Positions 1-7,656 of a DNA stretch of 27,567 nt are shown here, in pieces. Source of the DNA: CAYPZL01 sp964415045 (GTDB lineage Bacteria; Planctomycetota; Phycisphaerae; Sedimentisphaerales; Anaerobacaceae); assembly GCA_964415045.1 (NCBI GenBank), contig CAYPZL010000059.1, forward strand, positions 1 through 27,567, written 5' to 3'. Every line of letters starts with the position of its first letter. Position 1 is the first letter of the stretch. A program made the position numbers and the translations under genes. The notes below the pieces were generated by a model. The model searched no databases, was not told the origin of the DNA, and saw only the letters and a list, made by a program, of their open reading frames with translations.

Positions 1-55
1 ATTCGTAATGGACGTCCATGCCACTACACGCTACCTTGGAGTAGAACTTTTTCAT
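1..55 (-). CDS. Partial CDS, probable IS110-family transposase N-terminus
   Basis: Only the first 18 codons are in the window, reading leftwards off the edge: MKKFYSKVACSGMDVHYE. A strong ribosome binding site (GGAGG, 61-65 on the plus strand as cctcc) lies about 5 bases before the ATG. The G-M-D-V-H segment resembles the start of IS110-family DEDD transposases, where the first catalytic aspartate sits in a G-[IM]-D-V context. IS110 enzymes cut and join DNA and use a bridge RNA encoded beside the gene. With 18 residues the family call is tentative; any protein starting this way is possible. Confidence 0.45.
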   Translation of the reverse strand, partial: MKKFYSKVACSGMDVHYE

Positions 56-181
56 GACTGCCTCCTTTCTTGTCCTCCTTCATACCAGAGAACGCGACCG
101 GAGGCAGCCTTTCATGGGATTACCACTTGCACACGCGTGTCTCGGTGTCTGTGAAACCACCCTGGTTTGCGCGTGGCAGCG

Positions 182-255
182 GTAGGGTGGGTTCTCAACC
201 CATGCGGAAATGTCGCGTACACAAACGCGTGGGTCAATCCCGGCGCGCCGGGCCT
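182..255. repeat. REP-like inverted repeat, copy A
   Basis: The unit starts GTAGGGTGGGTTCTCAACCC and ends CCTAC, so the outer GTAGG and CCTAC pair. The left arm contains a small GGGTT-CTC-AACCC hairpin followed by ATGCGG. The right arm (ACGCGTGGGTCAATCCCGG) is diverged. It shares the GTAGG-TGGG...CCCA[TC]GCG plan with the copies at 281, 2650 and 14800. Confidence 0.65.
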
Positions 256-280
256 ACAGTTCCGCAAGCCGCGACAGTTT

Positions 281-305
281 GTAGGATGGGCTTTAGCCCA
301 TGCGG
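281..305. repeat. REP-like repeat, copy B (half unit)
   Basis: GTAGGATGGGCTTTAGCCCA followed by TGCGG matches the left arm of the copy at 2650, with a different tip. GGGCT and AGCCC form a short hairpin. No matching right arm is visible downstream, so this is a half unit or a truncated copy. Confidence 0.55.
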
Positions 306-416
306 CTTCTTCACGCAGCCTGTGCCTGTCTGGAATTGGATCCTTTTTCGGTTGCGTCTCGCGGGCTCGTTCGCTACCATGGTGCTAAATGCGGTCCTTT
401 TTGGAGGGACAAAGAG

Positions 417-2228
417 ATGAGCGCATACCGAACATCGGCGTTGTCGTGTTTTGCTGCGCTGGTTCTGGCAGTGCCGGCCGGGCTTGTCTCGGCGGCGGAT
501 TTTGCCGGCGGCACGGGCGAGCCGAACGATCCCTACCAAATCGCCACAGCGGAACAGCTTGCCTCCATCGGCTTCGATCCGAACCTGCTCGGCAAACATT
601 TCATCCTCACAGCCGACATCGACCTCGACCCCAACCTGCCCGGCGGGCGGGTGTTCACCGACGCGGTGATTGCAGCCTATGACGGAAGCTTCTATGATTC
701 TTCGCCTTACGACGGTTTCACGGGCTGTTTCGACGGCGACGGTCACGCCGTTAGAAACCTTACGTTGCATGGAAACCAGGCCGGCTGCACCGGCTTGTTC
801 GGTTACATCGGCTTGAAGGGGCGGGTTCGCAACCTTCGTCTCGAAGGCGTCGAGGTGTGGGGCGTGTCCGTCGTCGGCGCCCTGGCCGGCTGCAACGGCG
901 GCACGATTGAGAACTGCAACGTCTCCGGCAGTGTCTCGGCACGGTTCAACGCGGGGGGGCTTGCCGGATACAACTGGAGTGGCGCGATCACGCGCTGCCG
1001 TGCGGCCGTTGATGTGACCGGCACGGGGGGCGGCACTCTCGGCGGCCTGGTGGGCTACAACAACGGCACGATTGCAGGCAGTCGGGCCACGGGGTCGGTA
1101 ACAAGCAGCTCGGGCTCCTCCATAGGGGGGCTCGTGGGAGCGATGGGGGAATTCGGGTGCTTCGTTACGAGCGAGAGGGGACTGATCGTAAACTGCTGCG
1201 CGACGGGGAACGTCTCGTCGGGCGCCGGTAGCTGGTGGCTGGGCGGATTGGTGGGATCGAGCACCGAAGGCACGATTGCCAACTGCTATGCCACGGGGCC
1301 AGTTGCCGCCGGTGAAGGCTCCTTTCTGCTTGGGGGGCTCGTGGGAGAGAACGGTGCACCGGGCGGCTATGCGGCCGAGCCGGGCCTTCACATGGGTACG
1401 ATTGTGAACTGTTACGCCACCGGATCCGTGACCGTAGGGGGCAGCCCCGGCGGGGGCGGTCTGGTCGGTCGCAACTTCGACGGGACCGTGCTCAACAGCT
1501 TCTGGGACGCGGAGACGAGCGGGCTTGACAGCAGCGACGGGGGGACCGGCCTGACGACCGATCAGATGCGCGATGTCCGCACGTTTGTGGAGGCGGGCTG
1601 GGATTGGGTCGACGAGGGTGCGAACGGCACGGCGGATTTGTGGTCTCTGCCCGAGGATGGGGGCTACCCTGAACTCACACTCTTGTTCGAAGGATACGAG
1701 CCGCGAGAGCTGGAGGGGGCGGGTACGCCAGACGACCCGTACAAGATCGTTACCGCCGAGGACCTGGGGGCCATGTGCCACTACAGCCCGTCGGCGTGCT
1801 ACTCGCTCGCTGCCGACGTGAACCTCGCGGAGATCACGTGGTCGGCGGCTCCGATTTCTGACTTTCACGGTGTCTTCGACGGCGCGGGCTTTGCGATCTC
1901 GGGCTTGCGGATTCGAGGCGGTGGACATCTGGGCCTGTTCGGCGCTCTCGGTGCTCACGCCGGTGTCACGGACCTCGGCGTGGTGGACGCGAACGTTGTC
2001 GGTGCGGACCATGGGGCGTATCTGGGCCTTTTGGCGGGCGTCAGCCGGGGCGAAATCCGGCGTTGCTACGCCACCGGCGCCGTCGGTGGCGGGGATTCGG
2101 CCTGCTTCGTCGGCGGCCTCGCGGGGGGCGTTTCGAGAAGTGCGATTCGTGAATGCTACGTCGTCGCCGGTGTGTCGGCCAAAGCAGGCGCGTGGGGGCT
2201 CGGGGGCTCATCGGGTCAAGTGACATAG
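417..2228 (+). CDS. Exported GLUG-repeat protein, frameshifted
   Basis: This encodes a 603-residue exported protein of unknown function, probably cell-surface or secreted. The ATG at 417 follows GGAGG (402-406) and opens a signal peptide of about 28 residues ending VSAAD, so in-frame starts further upstream are unlikely. The mature protein begins with a GEPNDPYQIATAEQLASIG segment and has many GLUG-type repeats (GGLVG...N.GTI.NC.ATGSV), then a linker ending LPEDGGYPELTLLFEGYEP. A second module starts at about 1721 with GTPDDPYKIVTAEDLG and has its own GLUG repeats. GLUG repeats are usually part of beta-helical surface proteins or adhesins. The frame ends at 2228 after GLGGSSGQVT because one G appears to be missing from the G-run at 2202-2206; GLUG coding continues in another frame. 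The product may be truncated or the gene dead. Confidence 0.8.
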   Translation: MSAYRTSALSCFAALVLAVPAGLVSAADFAGGTGEPNDPYQIATAEQLASIGFDPNLLGKHFILTADIDLDPNLPGGRVFTDAVIAAYDGSFYDSSPYDGFTGCFDGDGHAVRNLTLHGNQAGCTGLFGYIGLKGRVRNLRLEGVEVWGVSVVGALAGCNGGTIENCNVSGSVSARFNAGGLAGYNWSGAITRCRAAVDVTGTGGGTLGGLVGYNNGTIAGSRATGSVTSSSGSSIGGLVGAMGEFGCFVTSERGLIVNCCATGNVSSGAGSWWLGGLVGSSTEGTIANCYATGPVAAGEGSFLLGGLVGENGAPGGYAAEPGLHMGTIVNCYATGSVTVGGSPGGGGLVGRNFDGTVLNSFWDAETSGLDSSDGGTGLTTDQMRDVRTFVEAGWDWVDEGANGTADLWSLPEDGGYPELTLLFEGYEPRELEGAGTPDDPYKIVTAEDLGAMCHYSPSACYSLAADVNLAEITWSAAPISDFHGVFDGAGFAISGLRIRGGGHLGLFGALGAHAGVTDLGVVDANVVGADHGAYLGLLAGVSRGEIRRCYATGAVGGGDSACFVGGLAGGVSRSAIRECYVVAGVSAKAGAWGLGGSSGQVT

Positions 2229-2611
2229 CGGACGTCAGCGACTGCTACGCACGCGGCACGGTGACGGCGGGAGAGGGCTTCTGGTGTGTCGGCGGCCTTG
2301 CAGGGGAGAGCTTTGAATCCACGGTAACCCGGTGCTACGCCGCTGTCGGCGTCCCGACCGGATTGCCCGATTTCACCGGCGGCCTGGTGGGAGACGAATG
2401 GCGCGGCACGGTCAGCGAGTGTTACTTCCTGATTCTCTACGATGGTGGCGGACCTGGCAATGGCGCAGGTTCGCCTCTGACAGGCGAGCAGATGAAACAA
2501 CAGGCCAGCTTCGTGAATTGGGATTTCGATACGGTCTGGATGATTTGCGAAGGGCGGGACTACCCGCGCTTGCAATGGGAGGGCATTGCGTGCGAGCCGA
2601 ACGATCCGTAG
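2207..2611 (+). pseudogene. Out-of-frame 3' part of the GLUG gene
   Basis: In the plus frame of position 2207 the sequence reads LIGSSDIADVSDCYARGTV followed by further GLUG repeats (WCVGGLAGESFESTVTRCYA, GGLVGDEWRGTVSECYF) and a terminal WMICEGRDYPRLQWEGIACE stretch. It joins perfectly to the upstream gene if one G is added to the run at 2202-2206. The frame then stops in CEPNDP-TAG (2609-2611), exactly where the tyrosine of the PNDPY module opener is expected. Reading on gives GIVAAG, another TAG, then LDSP, which is what a third module would begin with. The 3' end is therefore eroded as well as shifted. Confidence 0.75.
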
Positions 2612-2649
2612 GGAATCGTCGCGGCCGGGTAGCTTGACAGTCCGTAGTT

Positions 2650-2719
2650 GTAGGATGGGCTCGGAGCCCACGCGGTTATTTCGCATGCGGTGACAGCATG
2701 GGCTCCGAGCCCATCCTAC
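2650..2719. repeat. REP-like inverted repeat, copy C (complete)
   Basis: The 21-base arms (2650-2670 and 2699-2719) are perfect inverted copies, starting GTAGGATGGGCTCGGAGCCC and ending GGGCTCCGAGCCCATCCTAC. The 28-base centre contains CGCGG and GCATGCGG. Each arm also contains its own GGGCT/AGCCC hairpin. It lies between the decayed GLUG gene and the ThuA-like gene. A factor-independent terminator is unlikely because no T-run follows. Confidence 0.8.
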
Positions 2720-2763
2720 CGCCGCCGGTGACGTGAAGGGGCGGGTTGTGTGAATTTCGGCAC

Positions 2764-2792
2764 TTGACCTTTGTTCCGGATGATGAAAGAAT
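2764..2792 (+). promoter_or_regulatory. Possible sigma70-like promoter for the ThuA/DUF2961 genes
   Basis: TTGACC (2764-2769) and AAGAAT (2787-2792) are separated by 17 bases and lie about 60 bases upstream of the ATG at 2852. The -35 is good and the -10 matches four of six consensus bases. It is weak evidence, listed because no better candidate is present. Confidence 0.25.
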
Positions 2793-2851
2793 GGGCGCAA
2801 TTGCCGACTGTGTTTGTTGGCGCGTCAGGGGAATTGACGGAGGTATCGACT

Positions 2852-3871
2852 ATGAGAACGTTTGGTGGAAAGCTGGGATGGGTCGCGTTGATCATTGTGG
2901 TGGTTTTGCCGGGTCTGGTGGCGGCGGCGGAGAAGCCCTGGGTGGTGTACAAGGGCGGCTCGGGTCCGGGCAAGGGCACGCACATCGTGTTCGTCACGGG
3001 CGACGAAGAATATCGCTCGGAGGAGTCGATGCCGATGCTGGCCAAGATCCTGGCGGTGCATCACGGCTTCAAGTGCACCGTGCTCTTCGGCGTCAACAAG
3101 GAGTCGGGCGAGATCGACCCGGTGACCGTCGATAACATTCCGGGGCTCAAGGCCCTGGAGAAGGCGGACCTGATGGTGCTGTTTACCCGGTTCCGGGAGT
3201 TGCCCGACGAGCAGATGAAGTACATCATCGACTACACCAATTCGGGCAAGCCGATCGTGGCCCTGCGGACGGCGACGCACGCGTTCTTCTACAAGAAGAA
3301 CAAGAACAGCCCGTACGCAAAATACACTTTCAACAACAAGGGCGACTTCAAGGGCGGGTACGGCCGGCAGGTGCTGGGCGAGACGTGGATCAACCACTAC
3401 GGGCACCACCAGAAGGAGAGCACGCGCGGGCTGATCGCCAAAGGCATGGAGAATCATCCGATCGTCAAAGGTGTCGGCACGATCTGGGGGCCCTCGGACG
3501 TCTACGGCCTGACGACGTTGCACGGCGACTGCAAGCCCATCATCATGGGCTACGTTCTCAAGGGGATGGACCCCGGCGACGAGCCCAACCCGGAGAAGCC
3601 GCCGCTGCCCGTGGCCTGGACGAAGACCTACACGGGCGAACTCGGCAAGACGGCGCGCGTGTTCACGACGACCATGGGACACGGCGACGATCTCAAGGAC
3701 GAGAATTTTCGTCGGCTGCTCGTCAACGCCTGCTACTGGGGCCTCGGCATGGAGGACGAGATCCCGGCCAAAAGCAAGGTGGACCTCGTGGGCGAGTACG
3801 ACCCCAACCCCATCGGCTTCGGCGGCTTCAAGAAGGGCCTGAAGCCCTCCGACCACAAGCTGGAGAAATGA
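2852..3871 (+). CDS. Exported ThuA-like domain protein
   Basis: This encodes a 339-residue protein with an N-terminal signal peptide (MRTFGGKLGWVALIIVVVLPGLVAAA). The ATG at 2852 follows GGAGG (2839-2843) by 8 bases; earlier in-frame starts lack a binding site. After the signal it reads HIVFVTGDEEYRSEESMPMLAKIL, then LMVLFTRFRELPDEQMKYI and GKPIVALRTATHAF. This is the order of the ThuA fold, a class I glutamine-amidotransferase-like domain without the usual catalytic triad. ThuA proteins were named for trehalose use in rhizobia; planctomycetes carry many exported copies near sugar-degrading genes, and their reactions are mostly unknown. The DUF2961 gene starts 31 bases after the stop, so the two are probably co-transcribed. 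The ThuA family call is firm and the function is not. Confidence 0.85.
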   Translation: MRTFGGKLGWVALIIVVVLPGLVAAAEKPWVVYKGGSGPGKGTHIVFVTGDEEYRSEESMPMLAKILAVHHGFKCTVLFGVNKESGEIDPVTVDNIPGLKALEKADLMVLFTRFRELPDEQMKYIIDYTNSGKPIVALRTATHAFFYKKNKNSPYAKYTFNNKGDFKGGYGRQVLGETWINHYGHHQKESTRGLIAKGMENHPIVKGVGTIWGPSDVYGLTTLHGDCKPIIMGYVLKGMDPGDEPNPEKPPLPVAWTKTYTGELGKTARVFTTTMGHGDDLKDENFRRLLVNACYWGLGMEDEIPAKSKVDLVGEYDPNPIGFGGFKKGLKPSDHKLEK

Positions 3872-3902
3872 GTCCGTACGATTGCAGGAGACCTTGAGGA
3901 AC

Positions 3903-5426
3903 ATGAAAGAAGCCGCGAGCAGGGTGGCGGTCGTTCTGGTTGGATGCGTGGTCGCCTGGGCCGGGAGCGCGAGGGCGCAGCCGGTCGGTCTGGCGTTCTA
4001 CGAAGACCTGTCGTCGCTGGCCACCATCTATCCGAACGTCCAGTCGTACTACCTGTCCAGCTACGATCGCTCCGGCGGCAACGACGACGGGTTCCGGGGC
4101 ACCTACTCGCAGCTTTACGTGGACGACAACGGGCAGCGTGTCCTCTTCGACGCCAAGGGCCCGGGGTGCATCTACAACTTCTGGTTCACCGGCAGCGGGC
4201 GGAATTTGCACTGGGGCAAGCTGCGCCTGTATTTTGACGACGAGACGACGCCGCGTTTCGAGTGCGACGCGCGGGAGCTCTTCGCGGGACGTCGCGCGCC
4301 GTTCGTCCCGCCGCTCGTGACGGACGCCTTCGTCTCCAGCGGGGGCTTCAGTTGCTCGGCGCCGATTCCGTTTGCGAAACGCCTGAAGGTCACGGCCGAG
4401 AAAACCGTCGGTTTCTACAACATCTACTACCAGCTCTACGAGAACGTGTCGCTGAAATCCTGGACGCCGCAACAGGACTATTCGCGCCTGATCGACCTGT
4501 TCGAACGCTGCGGCAGCGACCCGAAGCCGGCAGCCGGCCCGCTCGCGGTGGTGCAGAAGACGGTCTCCCTCGGGACCGTCGGCCGGCAGGGTCCGCCGGA
4601 AGAGGAACTGCTGGCGGTTGAGGGCGAAGGGACCGTGCGGTGCATTAAGATCAATCCGCTCTTTGCCCCGGATCAGTACTGTCTCAATCACGTGTACCTG
4701 CGCATCTTCTACGACGGCAGCGACAAGCCCGCGGTGGACGTTCCCATCGGCCCGTTTTTCGGGTCGGGCCTCGGCGAGGCGGATGTCCGCAGCTTGTTCG
4801 TGGGCATGTCCAGCTCAGGGACGTATTACTGCTATCTGCCCATGCCGTTTCGCCGGGGGCTGCGGATGACGCTGCAGAACCGAAGTCACGAATCTGGCGG
4901 CGACTTCTTCGTTGAGGTGAGCCATAATCGTCGTATTGTGCTGGCCCCACCGCCAGCGGAGGTCGGCTACTTCGGCGCCCGATACAACCGCGCCTGGCCG
5001 ATTGTCGAGCGGGAAGATTACGTCCTGTTCGACCACGAAGGGACCGGCGCGGTCATCGGGCAGGTGATGACGGTCGAGCCGGTCAAGCCCGACCGCAAAC
5101 GCTGGTGGGAAGGGGACATGCGGATCTATATGGACGGCGAGGAGACGCCTCGTTTCCACGGCACGGGACACGAGGACGAATACCAGGGCGGCTGGTCCAC
5201 CTTCTGGCTGACGAACCCGTATTCCCTGCCCCTCTTCGGCGCGCCGAAAAGCGCGGACCTGATCAACGTCTTCGGCCAGGTCAACGGTTCGGTGACCGCC
5301 TACCGCTTCTGGCCCGGCAAAATCCACTTCCAAAACGCCATCCGCATCTCCACCGAGCACGGCAACCACAACGACACCCCCGCGAACTACTCCTCCCTGA
5401 TCTACTACTATTACGTGCCCGAGTAA
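3903..5426 (+). CDS. Exported DUF2961 protein (GH172-type glycoside hydrolase)
   Basis: This encodes a 507-residue protein with a signal peptide (MKEAASRVAVVLVGCVVAWAGSARAQ). The ATG at 3903 is preferred over a TTG at 3882 because only it starts the signal peptide cleanly. Family marks are FYEDLSSLATIYPNVQSYYLSSYDRSGG-like N-terminal text, then FDAKGPGCIYNFWFTG, then LRLYFDDETTPRFEC, and late in the protein GTGHEDEYQGGWSTFW (about residues 420-435), matching the DUF2961 G-x-G-x-E-D segment. DUF2961 now forms family GH172, whose studied members act on fructofuranosides and arabinofuranosides as double jelly-roll enzymes. The substrate here cannot be read from sequence. It lies downstream of the ThuA-like gene and converges with the gamma-glutamyltransferase gene, 70 bases away. 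Confidence 0.85.
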   Translation: MKEAASRVAVVLVGCVVAWAGSARAQPVGLAFYEDLSSLATIYPNVQSYYLSSYDRSGGNDDGFRGTYSQLYVDDNGQRVLFDAKGPGCIYNFWFTGSGRNLHWGKLRLYFDDETTPRFECDARELFAGRRAPFVPPLVTDAFVSSGGFSCSAPIPFAKRLKVTAEKTVGFYNIYYQLYENVSLKSWTPQQDYSRLIDLFERCGSDPKPAAGPLAVVQKTVSLGTVGRQGPPEEELLAVEGEGTVRCIKINPLFAPDQYCLNHVYLRIFYDGSDKPAVDVPIGPFFGSGLGEADVRSLFVGMSSSGTYYCYLPMPFRRGLRMTLQNRSHESGGDFFVEVSHNRRIVLAPPPAEVGYFGARYNRAWPIVEREDYVLFDHEGTGAVIGQVMTVEPVKPDRKRWWEGDMRIYMDGEETPRFHGTGHEDEYQGGWSTFWLTNPYSLPLFGAPKSADLINVFGQVNGSVTAYRFWPGKIHFQNAIRISTEHGNHNDTPANYSSLIYYYYVPE

Positions 5427-5496
5427 GCCGCACCGTCGCTGCACGGCAATCGGGCGGCCGGTGGAAACCAGTGCTGCGCCGGCGCGAACGCTGGAA

Positions 5497-7242
5497 TCAA
5501 TAGCCGACGGCGCAGCCGTCTTTTCGGGGGTCGGAGCCGCCGTAGTAGCGCAGGGGGTTGTTCTGTCGCCAGATGCCCTGGTAGCCTCCCCAGGCGCCGA
5601 CGGTGGGGCGGACGTGGTGGCCCATGTAGGCGAGCTTGAGCTTGACGTCGTCGCTGATGCCTCGTTCGAAGCCGACCGAGCCGGCGCCGACCATCTTGGT
5701 GCCGGTGGGCTCGGAGCTCTCGCCGTGCTCGACGCGGGGCTGCTCGCCGGCCTGCTGGACCGACATGCCGAAGTCGATGATGTTCATCAGGACCTGCGTC
5801 TGTCCCTGGGGCTGGAAGCTGCCGCCCATGACGCCGAAGGAGAACACGGGCTTGCCGTCCCTGGTGACAAACGCCGGGATGATCGTGTGGAAAGGGCGCT
5901 TGTGCGGTTCGAGCCTGTTGAGGTGATTCGGGTCCAGGGCGAAGAGCTGGCCGCGATTTTGCAGGCAGAATCCCAGGCCGTCAGGGACGTAGCCCGAGCC
6001 CCAGCCGTAGTAGATGCTCTGGATCAGCGAGACCATGTTGCCCTCGCCGTCGGCGGCGGTCAGGTAGATCGTGTCGGACGAGCCTTTGAGCCGGCCCGGC
6101 TGCACCTGCTGCGCAGCGCGGTCTCTGTCGATGAGCTTGACGCGCTCGGCGGCGTACTCCTTCGAGATGAGCTGCCTCAGCGGGACGTCGGCGAAGTCCA
6201 TGTCCGCGTAGTAGACCGCCCGGTCCTCGAAGGCGAGCTTCTTGGCTTCGAGGAACAGGTGCAGATGCTCGGCCGAGTTGGGCTGCATCGAGCCGATGTC
6301 GAAATGCTCGAGCAGGTTGAGCATTTGCAGCACGGCGATGCCCTGTCCGTTCGGCGGCAGCTCCCAGACGTCGTAGCCGCGATAGCTCGTGCTGACCGGC
6401 TCGATCCAGTCGCTGCGGTGGTCGCGGAAGTCGCGCCGGGAGAAATACCCGCCGTGGGCCTTCGAGAACGCCACGAGGCGCTCGGCGATCTCGCCCTCGT
6501 AGAACGTCTGCGGCCCGCTTCGCGCCAGGGTTTCGTAGAAACGCCCCAGGTTCGGGTTGCGAAAGATCGTTCCGAAGCGAACGGGCGCGCCGTCGGGCAG
6601 GTACGTCTCCCGCAGGCCCGGGGTGTCCATCGTTCCAAACGACCAGCCTCGGGCGATAATCGGAGAGACGGGAAAGCCTTCGCGGGCATAATGAATCGAA
6701 GGTTCCAGCAGGCGGGCGAAGCTGAGCTTGCCGAACCGCTCGTGCAGGGCGGCCCAGCCGCTGACGCAGCCGGGAACGCTCCAGGCCAGCGGACTGCGCG
6801 TGGGAATCTCTTTGAGGCCGAGGTCGCGGGCCTTTTCCAGGCTCCAGTCGTAGGGGGATCGGCCGCTGGCGTTGAGTCCAAAGAGCTTCCTGTCCTTCCG
6901 GCTCCAGACGATGGCGAAGAGATCGCCTCCCGGTCCGCAGCTCATGGGCTCGACCAGCGCGAGCATGGCGTTGGCGGCAAGGGCGGCGTCGACGGCGCTT
7001 CCGCCGGCCTTGAGAATATCGAGGCCGGCCACGCTCGCCAGCGACTGGCTGGTGCAGACCATGCCGTTGCGCGCGACGACGGTCGAGCGGTTCTGATTCC
7101 GGCGGGCCAGCAGGCGGCGGTCCAGTGTCGCGCCCGCCGGCGCTGTCTGACTTGCCTGACACGCGCGTTCACAGGCGTTCAGGGGAAAAAACGTCGAGGT
7201 GCCGATGCCGCCGAGGAGCTGCAGAAATGCGCGTCGTTCCAT
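5497..7242 (-). CDS. Gamma-glutamyltransferase-like hydrolase, Tat-exported lipoprotein
   Basis: This encodes a 581-residue Ntn-hydrolase of the gamma-glutamyltranspeptidase family, which cleaves or transfers the gamma-glutamyl group of glutathione and related amides. The N-terminus (MERRAFLQLLGG...LNAC) has a twin-arginine RRAFLQ motif and a possible lipobox ending at Cys24. Family text includes SVAGLDILKAGGSAVDAALA, EPMSCGPGGDLFAIVW, LPPNGQGIAVLQMLNLLEH and HKRPFHTIIPAFV. The autoprocessing and nucleophilic threonine is Thr391, in SSDTIYLTAADGEGNMVSL. Length and order fit a complete precursor cut into large and small subunits. GGAGG lies 9 bases before the ATG (7242), with a good promoter at 7316-7343. 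It is transcribed against the DUF2961 gene. The YwrD-like, acylase-like subgroup cannot be told apart from true transpeptidases here, so no symbol is given. Confidence 0.9.
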   Translation of the reverse strand: MERRAFLQLLGGIGTSTFFPLNACERACQASQTAPAGATLDRRLLARRNQNRSTVVARNGMVCTSQSLASVAGLDILKAGGSAVDAALAANAMLALVEPMSCGPGGDLFAIVWSRKDRKLFGLNASGRSPYDWSLEKARDLGLKEIPTRSPLAWSVPGCVSGWAALHERFGKLSFARLLEPSIHYAREGFPVSPIIARGWSFGTMDTPGLRETYLPDGAPVRFGTIFRNPNLGRFYETLARSGPQTFYEGEIAERLVAFSKAHGGYFSRRDFRDHRSDWIEPVSTSYRGYDVWELPPNGQGIAVLQMLNLLEHFDIGSMQPNSAEHLHLFLEAKKLAFEDRAVYYADMDFADVPLRQLISKEYAAERVKLIDRDRAAQQVQPGRLKGSSDTIYLTAADGEGNMVSLIQSIYYGWGSGYVPDGLGFCLQNRGQLFALDPNHLNRLEPHKRPFHTIIPAFVTRDGKPVFSFGVMGGSFQPQGQTQVLMNIIDFGMSVQQAGEQPRVEHGESSEPTGTKMVGAGSVGFERGISDDVKLKLAYMGHHVRPTVGAWGGYQGIWRQNNPLRYYGGSDPRKDGCAVGY

Positions 7243-7287
7243 AATCCGATGCCTCCGTCGCTACGCGGTTCTTCTGCGATCGCAATC

Positions 7288-7303
7288 CGTACAAAGTTGT
7301 ACG
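7288..7303. promoter_or_regulatory. Palindrome in the leader of the gamma-glutamyltransferase gene
   Basis: CGTACAAAGTTGTACG is a perfect 7-2-7 inverted repeat. It lies just downstream of the expected transcription start of the promoter at 7316-7343, where a bound repressor would block transcription. The regulator is unknown. As RNA it could also form a hairpin, but the two-base centre favours a DNA operator. Confidence 0.45.
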
Positions 7304-7315
7304 AAACCGCCGCCC

Positions 7316-7343
7316 ATTATAACGGCACCGGTTCTGCGGTCAA
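7316..7343 (-). promoter_or_regulatory. Sigma70-like promoter of the gamma-glutamyltransferase gene
   Basis: Read on the minus strand, TTGACC (7343-7338) and a consensus TATAAT (7321-7316) are 16 bases apart. Transcription would start near 7309, giving a leader of about 67 bases before the ATG at 7242. Confidence 0.6.
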
Positions 7344-7357
7344 GCAGGCGTCCTTGC

Positions 7358-7489
7358 TCAAAAGGCCACCTTGCCACGCACAAAATGGTACGCCCAGCGC
7401 GTCACGATGGATTTCTCGGCCATCCGCCACTGGGAGAGGGCCGTACTCGAAAATGCCAGAAGAACGGTCAGACACACCCGTGCTCTCAT
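7358..7489 (-). pseudogene. Short secreted-protein remnant, possibly a 5' end of a GH2-type gene
   Basis: This 43-codon frame starts with a convincing signal peptide (MRARVCLTVLLAFSSTALSQ) followed by WRMAEKSIVTRWA and then unrelated residues before a stop. The TRWA segment after the signal resembles the start of the mature part of planctomycete GH2-type beta-galactosidases; this comparison is from memory. The likeliest reading is the 5' scar of a deleted glycosidase gene. A genuine 43-residue secreted peptide is the alternative. It ends 15 bases before the -35 of the gamma-glutamyltransferase promoter. Confidence 0.35.
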
Positions 7490-7525
7490 CACTGTCTGCC
7501 TTTCGTGTCGTTCGGGTATTCGATT

Positions 7526-7550
7526 GACATTTTCCTCATGGGAAAATGTC
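7526..7550. promoter_or_regulatory. Perfect 10-5-10 palindrome ahead of the sulfatase operon
   Basis: GACATTTTCC, a five-base TCATG centre, and GGAAAATGTC form a perfect inverted repeat about 107 bases upstream of the first sulfatase start and 37 bases upstream of the minus-strand remnant start. A consensus TTGACA (7524-7529) overlaps its left arm, but no good -10 lies 16-18 bases beyond. The size and symmetry suit a dimeric regulator controlling the divergent region. Confidence 0.5.
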
Positions 7551-7656
7551 GCCAGGACGCAGGGCAATAGTATAGAATCATCTTTGTCTTTGCTACACCT
7601 AATCGTATTTGTGGAACGAGGGCGTATGACGCCGGATGCATGGAAAGGGCCACGGT

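Larger units (their letters stand above)
56..416. other. Intergenic region with REP-like repeats
   Basis: This stretch separates the divergent partial transposase and the GLUG gene. It holds two hairpin repeats (182-255 and 281-305) of a type found twice more in the window. A weak promoter-like pair, TTGCGT (352-357) and TACCAT (375-380) with 17 bases between, lies upstream of the GLUG gene; it is too poor to list on its own. Open frames here have no coding character and no ribosome binding sites. Confidence 0.6.

Noticed and set aside
234..2012. 592-codon open frame on the minus strand
   Set aside because: It is antisense to the GLUG gene, rich in Arg, Ala and Val as expected for a shadow of GC-rich coding DNA, and has no family marks.
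5468..5494. Hairpin between the convergent DUF2961 and gamma-glutamyltransferase genes as a two-way terminator
   Set aside because: A stem of moderate quality can be drawn (CCAGTG with CGCTGG), but no T-run follows on either strand.
5461..7527. 688-codon plus-strand frame over the gamma-glutamyltransferase gene
   Set aside because: The minus-strand protein shows all family motifs, a signal peptide, a binding site and a promoter, so the plus-strand frame is a shadow.
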